In this document: positions 1 through 8,840 of the stretch, piece after piece
Numbering within the stretch: the stretch's first letter is position 1
How the letters are laid out: the number at the start of each line of letters is the position of its first letter
Source: Nocardiopsis algeriensis
GTDB lineage: Bacteria; Actinomycetota; Actinomycetes; Streptosporangiales; Streptosporangiaceae
Reading direction: 5' to 3'
Assembly (NCBI RefSeq): GCF_014203695.1
Contig: NZ_JACHJO010000003.1
Location: forward strand, 124,001 to 188,000
Length of the DNA stretch: 64,000 bases
Made by a program: the position numbers and the translations under genes
The notes under the pieces: generated by a model
What the model was told of the DNA's origin: nothing
The model's database searches: none
Seen by the model: the letters and a program-made list of their open reading frames with translations, nothing else

Positions 1-1501
1 GGTACTTGTAGCCCGCGAGCCTCTCCTTGGACCACTCGATGATCTCCTCGGCGGTGGCCGAGGCGCCGTCCTTGAGGATCACGAACGCCTTGACCTCCTC
101 GCCGTGGCTGTCGTGGGGGACACCGACGACGGCGGCGAGGCTGACGGCCTCGTGGGTCATCAGGACCTCCTCGACCTCCCGCGGGTAGACGTTGTAGCCG
201 CCGCGGATGATCATGTCCTTGGAGCGGTCGATGATGAAGTAGAAGCCCTCGTCGTCGCGGCGGGCGATGTCGCCGGTGCGGAACCAGCCGTCGCGCAGGA
301 CCTCGGCGTTGACCTCGGGCCGGTTGTGGTAGCCCTTCATCACCAGGTGGCCGCGGATGGCGATCTCGCCGACGGGGTCCTCGTCGCCCTCCTTGACGAC
401 CTCGTTCCACTCGGGGTCGATCAGCTTCATCTCCACGCCCCACACCGGGCGGCCGATCGAGCCGGTCTTGGCCTTGACGTTGGGGTTGTTGAAGGAGGCC
501 ACGGGGGAGGTCTCGGACAGGCCGTACCCCTCCTTGATGCCGACGCCGAAGGTCTTGACGAAGTCCTCGGCGAGCTGGCCGGGCAGGGCCGCGCCGCCGG
601 AGACGGCGTCGACCAGGTTGTGCGCGATCTTCTCCAGGTCGTACTTGCCGGCCTCGGCCGCCTGGGCGGCGTTGAGCAGCCCCCAGTACATGGTGGGCAC
701 ACCCGCGAAGGCGGTGACGCCCTCCTTCTCGAGCAGGGCCAGGGCCTCGTTGCCGTCGAAGCGCGGCATGAGGACCAGGGTCGCCCCCCGGTACAGGGCG
801 GCGTTGAGCATGACCGTCTGACCGAAGATGTGGAACAGCGGCAGGACCACCAGGGCGACGTCGCGGCCGTCGGGGTGCGGGTTGACCATGCCGGCGGAGA
901 CGACGGCGTTCATCATCAGGTTGTTGTGGCTCAGCTCGGCGCCCTTGGGCTTTCCGGTGGTGCCGCTGGTGTAGATGATGACCGCGGTGTCCTCGGAGCT
1001 GGTCTGCACGCTCTCGAACTCGCCGGGCTGCCCCTCCAGGGCCTTCCACAGGGTCTCGGCGCCCTCGATGGCGGACTCGGTGGCGCCCGGGGTGGCGGGC
1101 AGGTCCACGTAGAACTCGCAGGTGTCCACCTGGCCGAAGGCCTCGAAGGCGCGCTCGCCCAGCGGCAGTTCCGGGGAGCCGGTGAAGGCGAAGATCGCCT
1201 TGGCGCCGGAGTCCTCCAGGTGATAGGCGATCTCACGCGGGGTGAGCAGTACGTTCAGCGGTACGACGACCGCGCCGGCCTTGAGCGCGCCGTAGTAGAC
1301 GAACGGGAAGTAGGGGAGGTTCGGGCTGGCCAGTGCGATGCGGTCGCCCGGCCGGACACCGCGGGAGACGAGGAGGTTCGCGACCTGGTTGGCGATCATG
1401 TCGGTGATCGCGTAGTTCAGACGGAGGTCTCCGAAGACCAGGCAGTCCTTCTCGGGGGTCGAACGGGCACCGTCCTCCAGGATCACGGACAGGTTGAGCA
1501 T
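1..1501 (-). CDS. fadD: Long-chain fatty-acid--CoA ligase (AMP-binding), 3' end cut by window
   Basis: Adenylates a carboxylic acid with ATP and transfers the acyl group to CoA, feeding beta-oxidation or lipid synthesis in the cytoplasm. The visible 500 codons begin MLNLSVILEDGARSTPEKD at an ATG (1499-1501) preceded by GGGAGG five bases upstream. The ANL-family AMP-binding motif YTSGTTGKPKG is encoded around 940-980. Further on come the GYGLSE adenine-binding motif, the WFRTGD motif, and the hinge/C-terminal segment with RSKDMIIRGGYNVYP. The conserved C-terminal lysine region lies beyond base 1, so the gene is truncated by the window, not broken. It is transcribed divergently from leuS, and a small inverted repeat near 1601-1611 may be a regulator site. 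Family call is firm; chain-length preference cannot be read from the sequence. Confidence 0.93.
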   Translation of the reverse strand, partial: MLNLSVILEDGARSTPEKDCLVFGDLRLNYAITDMIANQVANLLVSRGVRPGDRIALASPNLPYFPFVYYGALKAGAVVVPLNVLLTPREIAYHLEDSGAKAIFAFTGSPELPLGERAFEAFGQVDTCEFYVDLPATPGATESAIEGAETLWKALEGQPGEFESVQTSSEDTAVIIYTSGTTGKPKGAELSHNNLMMNAVVSAGMVNPHPDGRDVALVVLPLFHIFGQTVMLNAALYRGATLVLMPRFDGNEALALLEKEGVTAFAGVPTMYWGLLNAAQAAEAGKYDLEKIAHNLVDAVSGGAALPGQLAEDFVKTFGVGIKEGYGLSETSPVASFNNPNVKAKTGSIGRPVWGVEMKLIDPEWNEVVKEGDEDPVGEIAIRGHLVMKGYHNRPEVNAEVLRDGWFRTGDIARRDDEGFYFIIDRSKDMIIRGGYNVYPREVEEVLMTHEAVSLAAVVGVPHDSHGEEVKAFVILKDGASATAEEIIEWSKERLAGYKY

Positions 1502-1600
1502 AGGGGCCTCCCGCAAGCAGATGGATCACGAGGTGGGCACGGCGAGCCGGTGTGATCTGGGTCGCGTGTTCTTCGCCACTTCTGCGGAAGCGTAACAAAC

Positions 1601-1611
1601 CGGACGGTCGG
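1601..1611. promoter_or_regulatory. Inverted repeat in fadD/leuS divergent region
   Basis: CGGACGGTCGG contains a perfect GAC-G-GTC core with matching outer C/G. It lies about 100 bp upstream of the acyl-CoA ligase start. TetR-family regulators of acyl-CoA metabolism often use similar short palindromes, so this could be an operator. No regulator gene lies next to it and the site is short, so the call is weak. Confidence 0.25.
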
Positions 1612-1789
1612 TGTGGAGGGGTAAGAAGTCTGCAATCCCACGAAACATCACTTCATGCGCATTGGGTCCGCACTGTGACGGAGTGTGAAAGAGGGGTGGT
1701 TTCCGCCCGGGCCCGGTGCCGGACCTCCCCGCGGGACCGCCTGTGACACGTCGTCGGCGGCGACGGCCAACCGCTAACCTGAGGGGAGC

Positions 1790-1805
1790 TCACCCAGGAG
1801 GGTGA
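1790..1805 (+). promoter_or_regulatory. Hairpin in leuS leader
   Basis: TCACCC (1790-1795) and GGGTGA (1800-1805) form a perfect 6-bp stem with an AGGA loop, and GGGG/CCCC flanks can extend it. It ends 34 bp before the leuS start and upstream of its ribosome binding site. The loop itself resembles a Shine-Dalgarno core. It could influence leuS translation or simply be structure in the 5' UTR. No T-box specifier architecture was recognised. Confidence 0.3.
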
Positions 1806-1839
1806 CCCCATCCGAGGACCGGCAAGGAAGCATGCAGCG

Positions 1840-4338
<2,499 letters not shown>

Positions 4339-4347
4339 CCCGGTGCC

Positions 4348-4380
4348 GCGGCGGCGGCCGCGAGACGCGGCCGCCGCCGC
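4348..4380 (+). terminator. leuS terminator hairpin
   Basis: GCGGCGGCGGCCGCG (4348-4362) and CGCGGCCGCCGCCGC (4366-4380) form a perfect 15-bp stem with an AGA loop, starting ten bases after the leuS stop. No U-tract follows, which is common for high-GC actinobacterial terminators. It lies upstream of the start proposed for the next gene (4421). Confidence 0.6.
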
Positions 4381-4420
4381 ACGCCGGCCCGGCCGCGACC
4401 GACAGGGAGGCGGTGACCGG

Positions 4421-4999
4421 GTGGGTCCCCTCGCAAGGGCGGCCGTGACCGGAGCGGGAGCGGTGGTGCTGTCCGCCGCCGCCATCGGCGGCGGACTGTG
4501 GCTGGCCAAGGACGACCCGGGCGAGCCGCACGCGGGCGACGTCCACACGGCGGCGACCGGGTGCGACGCGGTGTCCGACGACGTGCTGGCCGAGCACCTT
4601 CCCGGTGCCGTCCGGGAGAGTACCCGGCAGGGGCCCCTGGACGGAGGGGACTCCCTGGTGTGCGTGTGGAGCGGGTTGTCCGAGGGCGCGGAGCGGTCCG
4701 TGCTGCGCGTGTCGGTGTCCGCTCTGTTCACCGACACGGCCGCCGAGGAGCCGGTCACCGGTGCCGAGCGCGTCCAGCAGGCCTACGCCGCCCTGGTTCC
4801 CGACCGCGCCGAAACGGTCGACGGCGGGTCCCGGGTCTGGGCCGGGCAGCAGCCCGGCGCCGTCGAGCTGGCCCGGGCCTCCGACAACCTGCTCGTACGG
4901 ATCTCCTACACCGGGGTGTCCGGCGGGGAGCCCGTCGACCACGAACGGGCCCGCGAGGCCGCGGTGGCGTTCGACCAGCGGATCGGGGAGGCCCTGTGA
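4421..4999 (+). CDS. Small membrane-anchored extracytoplasmic protein (paralogue 1)
   Basis: 192-aa protein of unknown function. A GTG start at 4421 is chosen because AGGGAGG lies ten bases upstream (4404-4410). An earlier in-frame ATG at 4343 has no ribosome site and would run through the leuS terminator hairpin. The N-terminus carries one hydrophobic helix (AVVLSAAAIGGGLWLA) and then a mainly extracytoplasmic domain with two cysteines (GCDAVSDD, LVCVWSG) that may form a disulphide. This Cys arrangement recalls the DUF3558 group of secreted actinobacterial proteins, but the match is by eye only. The stop overlaps the start of the next gene, which has the same plan (TM helix, then a Cys-containing domain), so the two look like a tandem duplicate translated together. 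Confidence 0.7.
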   Translation: MGPLARAAVTGAGAVVLSAAAIGGGLWLAKDDPGEPHAGDVHTAATGCDAVSDDVLAEHLPGAVRESTRQGPLDGGDSLVCVWSGLSEGAERSVLRVSVSALFTDTAAEEPVTGAERVQQAYAALVPDRAETVDGGSRVWAGQQPGAVELARASDNLLVRISYTGVSGGEPVDHERAREAAVAFDQRIGEAL

Positions 5000-5649
5000 G
5001 CTTTCCCCACGACCCCGAAACGGTGCCTCCGGCCCAGCCGCAGAACCGCGGCTGCGCGATCACGGGCCTGGTGGCGGGAGCGGTGGTGCTGCTCCTCCTG
5101 GCCGCGGGGGCCGTCTGGTACGTGCTGGACCGCGATGCCCCCGACAACGGCGCCTACGACGCCGCACCCGAGTGCTCGGTCGGGGAGACCGACGTGCTCG
5201 ACGAGCTGATGCCCGGGTACGAGCTGGAGTTCGAGGAGCCGCTGGGATCGCCCCAGGACCCCTACGGCAGCGGTCGGCAGTGCCGCTGGGCCATTCCCGG
5301 CGGTCCCGGCGAGGAAGTTCCCTCCGCCGCGACCCTGGTCGTGGTCGCGGCACCCGACCCCGGCGGTGAGACGATCGCCGAGGCCACCTTCGACGCCACC
5401 GTCTCCGGGCAGGACACCACCCCGGTCGCCGACCTGGGCGACGAGGCGGTCGCCTGGACGGCACGCGACAGATTCGTCTTCGCCTGCGTGGGGATCCGCG
5501 TCTCCAACCTGTACGCGGAGGCCTGCTACGGCACCGCGGCGGACTACAGCGCCTACGGCTACGGGGACGAGGACCGTACGACCGAGAGGGCCGAGGAGTA
5601 CGCCCGCTCCGTCGTCACCGCCCTCCCCGCACCGGACCAGGCGTACTGA
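4996..5649 (+). CDS. Small membrane-anchored extracytoplasmic protein (paralogue 2)
   Basis: 217-aa protein of unknown function. The GTG start at 4996 overlaps the upstream TGA (GTGA), with CGGGGAGG a few bases upstream, so translation is probably coupled. One hydrophobic helix (residues about 18-36, AVVLLLLAAGAVWYVL) is followed by an extracytoplasmic domain with paired cysteines (PECSVGETDVLDELMPGY, RQCRWAIPGG, then FACVG and EACYG). The CSVGETDVLDELMPG segment parallels CDAVSDDVLAEHLPG in the preceding protein, which supports ancestral duplication. DUF3558-like secreted proteins are the nearest family suggested by this pattern. Both genes follow the leuS hairpin and precede a convergent hydrolase gene. 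Confidence 0.72.
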   Translation: MSFPHDPETVPPAQPQNRGCAITGLVAGAVVLLLLAAGAVWYVLDRDAPDNGAYDAAPECSVGETDVLDELMPGYELEFEEPLGSPQDPYGSGRQCRWAIPGGPGEEVPSAATLVVVAAPDPGGETIAEATFDATVSGQDTTPVADLGDEAVAWTARDRFVFACVGIRVSNLYAEACYGTAADYSAYGYGDEDRTTERAEEYARSVVTALPAPDQAY

Positions 5650-5734
5650 CTCCCGAGGGCGGCGGCACCCGCCCCGCCCGGACGGGGAGGGACCTCGCCC
5701 GGCGGGCACGGACCCCGGGGCCGGGCGGGAAGGC

Positions 5735-5752
5735 TGCGGCGGGGCCGCCGCA
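5735..5752. terminator. Hairpin between convergent genes
   Basis: TGCGGCGG and CCGCCGCA form a perfect 8-bp stem with a GG loop. It sits just beyond the stop of the minus-strand hydrolase gene and downstream of the plus-strand pair, so it could serve both directions. No U-tract. Confidence 0.4.
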
Positions 5753-5756
5753 TGCC

Positions 5757-6827
5757 CTACCAGGCCCGGGAGACGAAGTCCTCCAGGGCGGGGGAGACCT
5801 CGGGAGCGAAGGGGCGTTCGGAGTCCAGCACGGTCGCGCCGGGCTTGTCCTCGTAGTGGCGCAGGACGTGGTCGGTCTCGGGGATGTCGACACGCTCGCC
5901 GTCGGCCAGGCCGGTCATCAGCCGGTCGACCTCCTCCCGCGAGACCTGGGCGTCGGCCTCGCCCCACAGCACCAGGACCGGCGTCCGCGGCGGCAGGTCG
6001 GAGGCGAGTTCCACCGGGTCCAGCGCGTCCATGCGGGTGAGGAACTCGGCGTTCTGCTCCGAGTACAGGGAACCGGCGACGTCGCCGAGGTCGTCGGGAA
6101 TGGCGTGGCCTCCACGCAGGGCCGCGCGCCCGGCACGGGCGTCCGAGAGCACCAGCACGGCCTCTTCCTCGGAGATCTGCCCCACGGCCTCGGCCGAGCG
6201 GACCTGCTCGGTGAGCTGGCGGTCGACGAGGTCGAGGTAGCGGGTGCCGGGCGGGGCGACGAGGACCAGCGCGGGTTCGTCCCGCACCAGCTCGTGGGCG
6301 CGCAGCGCATACAGCGCCCCCTCGCTGTGGCCGACCACCAGAGTGCGCCCGGGATCGATCTCCGGCTGGGAGAGGAGCTGCTCGTAGGCCGCCGCGAACT
6401 GGTCGTCGAACACCTGCGGGTCGACGGGTTCCTCGGGGTCGTGGCCGCCCAGACCGGTCTCCCCGCTGCCCAGCTTGTCGTAGCGCAGCGAGGCCACCCC
6501 GGCCTCGGCCAGCACCCGGGCGAGGTTGAGGTTGGTGTCGGCGGAGGGGCGCAGCTCGCTGTTGCCGTCGCGGTCGGTGGGACCGCTGCCGGAGACGATC
6601 AGTGCGCCCGGAACTTCCTCCGAGGCGCCCTCGGGAAGGCTGAGGGTGGCGAACACCTCGGTGCCGTCCACGGTGAAGCTGATGTCCCGTTCGGCCCCGT
6701 CGGCGCCGGGAAGCGGTGCCGTGCGGTCCTCGTCGGAGGCGCATGCGGTGGGCAGCAGGAGGCCGAAGGCCGCGGCGCAGGCCAGGGCTCGACGGCGCAG
6801 CGGGGCGGAGGTTCTGGGCATGACCAC
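5757..6827 (-). CDS. Secreted or lipid-anchored alpha/beta-hydrolase
   Basis: 356-aa alpha/beta-hydrolase with an export signal: basic N-terminus (PLRRRALACAAAFGLLLP) then TACAS, where Cys29 could be a lipidation site although the -3 position (Pro) is poor for a lipobox. The nucleophile elbow is GHSEG with Ser168. A later acid candidate sits in LWGEADAQVS and the catalytic His in ETDHVLRHY. A GSGPTDRDGNS segment before the elbow resembles the oxyanion region of prolyl-oligopeptidase/BAAT-like hydrolases. Start is GTG at 6827 (MVM form) or ATG at 6821; the GTG has AGGG at a better distance. Substrate unknown. It is convergent with the preceding membrane protein genes. Confidence 0.8.
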   Translation of the reverse strand: MVMPRTSAPLRRRALACAAAFGLLLPTACASDEDRTAPLPGADGAERDISFTVDGTEVFATLSLPEGASEEVPGALIVSGSGPTDRDGNSELRPSADTNLNLARVLAEAGVASLRYDKLGSGETGLGGHDPEEPVDPQVFDDQFAAAYEQLLSQPEIDPGRTLVVGHSEGALYALRAHELVRDEPALVLVAPPGTRYLDLVDRQLTEQVRSAEAVGQISEEEAVLVLSDARAGRAALRGGHAIPDDLGDVAGSLYSEQNAEFLTRMDALDPVELASDLPPRTPVLVLWGEADAQVSREEVDRLMTGLADGERVDIPETDHVLRHYEDKPGATVLDSERPFAPEVSPALEDFVSRAW

Positions 6828-6978
6828 AGACTAGACCCTGTTCTTCGGGTCATCTCGGGCCGCACGGTCGGCCAGGCGCCCCCTTGCCGCGCCGGAAGGG
6901 CGTGCGAGACCGACCGGGCGGCGTTCCCCGCCGTGGGATCCCCGGCACGCCTCGGAGGCGTCGGGGGAGCGGGGGAGG

Positions 6979-7695
6979 TCAGATACGGCGCATCACGGCG
7001 ACGACCTTGCCGAGGATGGTGGCGCTGTCGCCGTTGATGGGCTCGTAGGCGTCGTTGCGCGGCATCAGCCACACGTGCCCGTCGTCCTCGCGGCGCAGCA
7101 CCTTGACCGTCGCCTCCTCGTCCAGCAGTGCCGCGACGATGTCACCGTTGTCGGCGTCGGGCTGCTGGCGGACCACCACCATGTCGCCGTCGGCGATCGC
7201 GGCGTCGGTCATGGAGTCACCGACCACCGTGAGCATGAACAGGCGGCCCTCGCCGACCAGCTGGCGGGGGAGCGCCATGACGTCCTCCACCGACTCCTGC
7301 GCCAGGATCGGCCCGCCGGCGGCGATCCGGCCCAGCAGGGGCACCGCGGCGGCGCGGGAGGGGTCCAGGTCCTCGGAGGTCACCTCCTGGCCGCTGACGC
7401 GGCCCGGTGTGCGCAACTCCACCGCCCGCGGCCGGTTCTGGTCCCGGTGCAGGTAGCCCTTCCGCTGGAGGACCTTGAGCTGGTGGGCGACGCTGGAAGG
7501 GCTGGAGAGGCCGACGGCTTCGCCGATTTCCCGGATCGAGGGCGGGAAACCGCGTTCACGCACATGCCTCTGGATGCAGTTCAGGACGCTCTGCTGGCGC
7601 GCGGTGAGTTTGGGGTTTCCCTCGCTCGCTCCGCCCGCAGCGGCGAGGACAGTGGTGGTTGCGGAATCCAGTGCCACGGGATTCTTCTCCGGCAC
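6979..7695 (-). CDS. lexA: LexA repressor, SOS regulator and self-cleaving protease
   Basis: 238-aa SOS repressor. The N-terminal winged helix ([16 protein letters not shown] through [16 protein letters not shown]) binds SOS boxes. The C-terminal S24 peptidase-like domain has catalytic Ser161 (VVGDSMTDA) and Lys198 (EEATVKVLR). The RecA-stimulated Ala-Gly cleavage site lies in GRIAAGGPI, about residues 126-127. The N-terminal extension of about 28 residues before the HTH is common in actinobacterial LexA. GTG start with GAGGAGG seven bases upstream. A well-formed sigma-A promoter with an overlapping SOS box lies about 105-155 bp upstream, indicating autorepression. It is divergent from nrdR-nrdJ across a 511-bp gap. 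Confidence 0.97.
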   Translation of the reverse strand: MPEKNPVALDSATTTVLAAAGGASEGNPKLTARQQSVLNCIQRHVRERGFPPSIREIGEAVGLSSPSSVAHQLKVLQRKGYLHRDQNRPRAVELRTPGRVSGQEVTSEDLDPSRAAAVPLLGRIAAGGPILAQESVEDVMALPRQLVGEGRLFMLTVVGDSMTDAAIADGDMVVVRQQPDADNGDIVAALLDEEATVKVLRREDDGHVWLMPRNDAYEPINGDSATILGKVVAVMRRI

Positions 7696-7810
7696 GGCCG
7701 GCCTCCTCGGCGTTCGGTTCGGTCAGGGCCTGCTTGTGTGGCCACCACCGGTGCGCGGCCTCGCCGACCTGGGTTCACGGGAGGGCGAAACCGGCATGAA
7801 ATCAAGGTCA

Positions 7811-7839
7811 ACATTAGCCGTTGCGCACGGTGATATCAA
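7811..7839 (-). promoter_or_regulatory. lexA promoter (-35 TTGATA, 17 bp, -10 TAATGT)
   Basis: On the minus strand TTGATA (7834-7839) and TAATGT (7811-7816) are separated by exactly 17 bp, a near-ideal principal-sigma promoter pointing at lexA. Predicted transcription start near 7803 gives a 5' UTR of about 107 nt. The -35 overlaps the SOS box, so LexA bound there would block polymerase. Confidence 0.75.
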
Positions 7840-7851
7840 ACAAGCGTTCGA
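7836..7851. promoter_or_regulatory. SOS box (LexA operator)
   Basis: TCAAAC-AAGC-GTTCGA matches the actinobacterial SOS consensus TCGAAC-N4-GTTCGA at 11 of 12 defined positions. It overlaps the lexA -35 element. A weaker half-conserved copy, ACGAAC-TCGT-GTCCGG, occurs at 7944-7959 between lexA and nrdR. Confidence 0.85.
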
Positions 7852-8064
7852 GATTGCGGACAATTCCCCCTCCTGTTCCGAGGGCAATTTCCGCTCTCGC
7901 TCAACTGTGTACACGTGCGCACTCCGAGTGTTCCGGAGAATGGACGAACTCGTGTCCGGGCGGCCGATTCCGGCCGCGGTGCGGTCGGTCGGCGGTGCCT
8001 TTACCGGTCTGTCCGAAAGCCCTGACACCGTCCGTGGTGCCCGTGACACGCCTCTGGGGCGAAG

Positions 8065-8093
8065 TTGCGTCCTGCCTCCCCGGGGTCTAGGTT
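8065..8093 (+). promoter_or_regulatory. nrdRJ promoter (-35 TTGCGT, 17 bp, -10 TAGGTT)
   Basis: TTGCGT (8065-8070) and TAGGTT (8088-8093) with a 17-bp spacer give a sigma-A-type promoter 114 bp upstream of nrdR. The predicted start near 8100 falls inside the NrdR-box-like palindrome. Confidence 0.6.
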
Positions 8094-8095
8094 GG

Positions 8096-8112
8096 CACAA
8101 CATCTGGTGTTG
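8096..8112. promoter_or_regulatory. Putative NrdR box
   Basis: CAACA-TCTGG-TGTTG (8098-8112) is an inverted repeat immediately downstream of the -10 and covering the predicted start. It resembles the NrdR boxes of streptomycete nrdRJ promoters. A possible degenerate second box, AGAAGTTGTGGTT, begins near 8131; paired boxes a few helical turns apart are typical for NrdR. Confidence 0.55.
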
Positions 8113-8206
8113 CCGAGCGGGCATCGGCCCAGAAGTTGTGGTTCAGCGAAATCAGGGTAAGAGACACAGGTCACGTCCACGCGGCGAGAGAAGCAGGTGA
8201 ACAGGG

Positions 8207-8689
8207 ATGCACTGTCCGTTCTGCCGCCATCCGGACACCAGGGTGATCGACAGCAGGTCCACCGACGACGGCGCGGCCATACGCCGCCGCCGCTCCTGCC
8301 CCGCCTGTGAGCGCCGCTTCACCACCCAGGAGACCGTCCTGCTGATGGTCGCGAAGCGCTCCGGGGTCACCGAGCCCTTCAGCCGGTCCAAGGTCATCGC
8401 CGGGGTCCGGCGCGCCTGCCAGGGCCGGCCCGTCTCCGAGGACGCCCTCGCCCAGCTCGGCCAGCAGGTCGAGGAGGAGATCCGCAGCCGAGGTGTCGCC
8501 GAGGTGCCCGCCCACGAGATCGGCCTGGCCATCCTCGGCCCGATGCGCGACCTCGACGAGGTCGCCTATCTGCACTTCGCCAGTGTGTACCGCGGTTTCG
8601 AGAGCCTCGCGGACTTCGAGGCCGAGATCGCCAGCCTGCGCCGCGACCGGGAGGCCGAGGCGCGGGCCGAACTCAAGACCACGGGGTAG
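8207..8689 (+). CDS. nrdR: Transcriptional repressor NrdR
   Basis: 160-aa ATP/dATP-sensing repressor of ribonucleotide reductase genes. The N-terminal zinc ribbon has Cys3/Cys6 (HCPFC) and Cys31/Cys34 (SCPAC). The central ATP-cone includes [20 protein letters not shown] and [14 protein letters not shown]. It is the first gene of the nrdR-nrdJ unit, 151 bp upstream of nrdJ. A palindrome matching an NrdR box lies on the shared promoter, so the operon is probably autoregulated by nucleotide levels. Confidence 0.97.
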   Translation: MHCPFCRHPDTRVIDSRSTDDGAAIRRRRSCPACERRFTTQETVLLMVAKRSGVTEPFSRSKVIAGVRRACQGRPVSEDALAQLGQQVEEEIRSRGVAEVPAHEIGLAILGPMRDLDEVAYLHFASVYRGFESLADFEAEIASLRRDREAEARAELKTTG

Positions 8690-8840
8690 CTCCGGTGGCC
8701 GCACGCGGCCACGGGACACCTCTGTTCCAGGGCGGAGGTGCCGTACGGCGCGGCAGCGCCGGGCACCGGCCGCCCAGAAGCAAGGACGCCGAGCACGGCC
8801 TCATGGCCGTGCCCACAAGGTACTGGGGAGAACTCCGCAC

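Noticed and set aside
7696-8206. B12 riboswitch in front of nrdRJ
   Set aside because: No B12-box-like element or the expected multi-stem fold was seen; the region holds the lexA and nrdRJ promoters instead.
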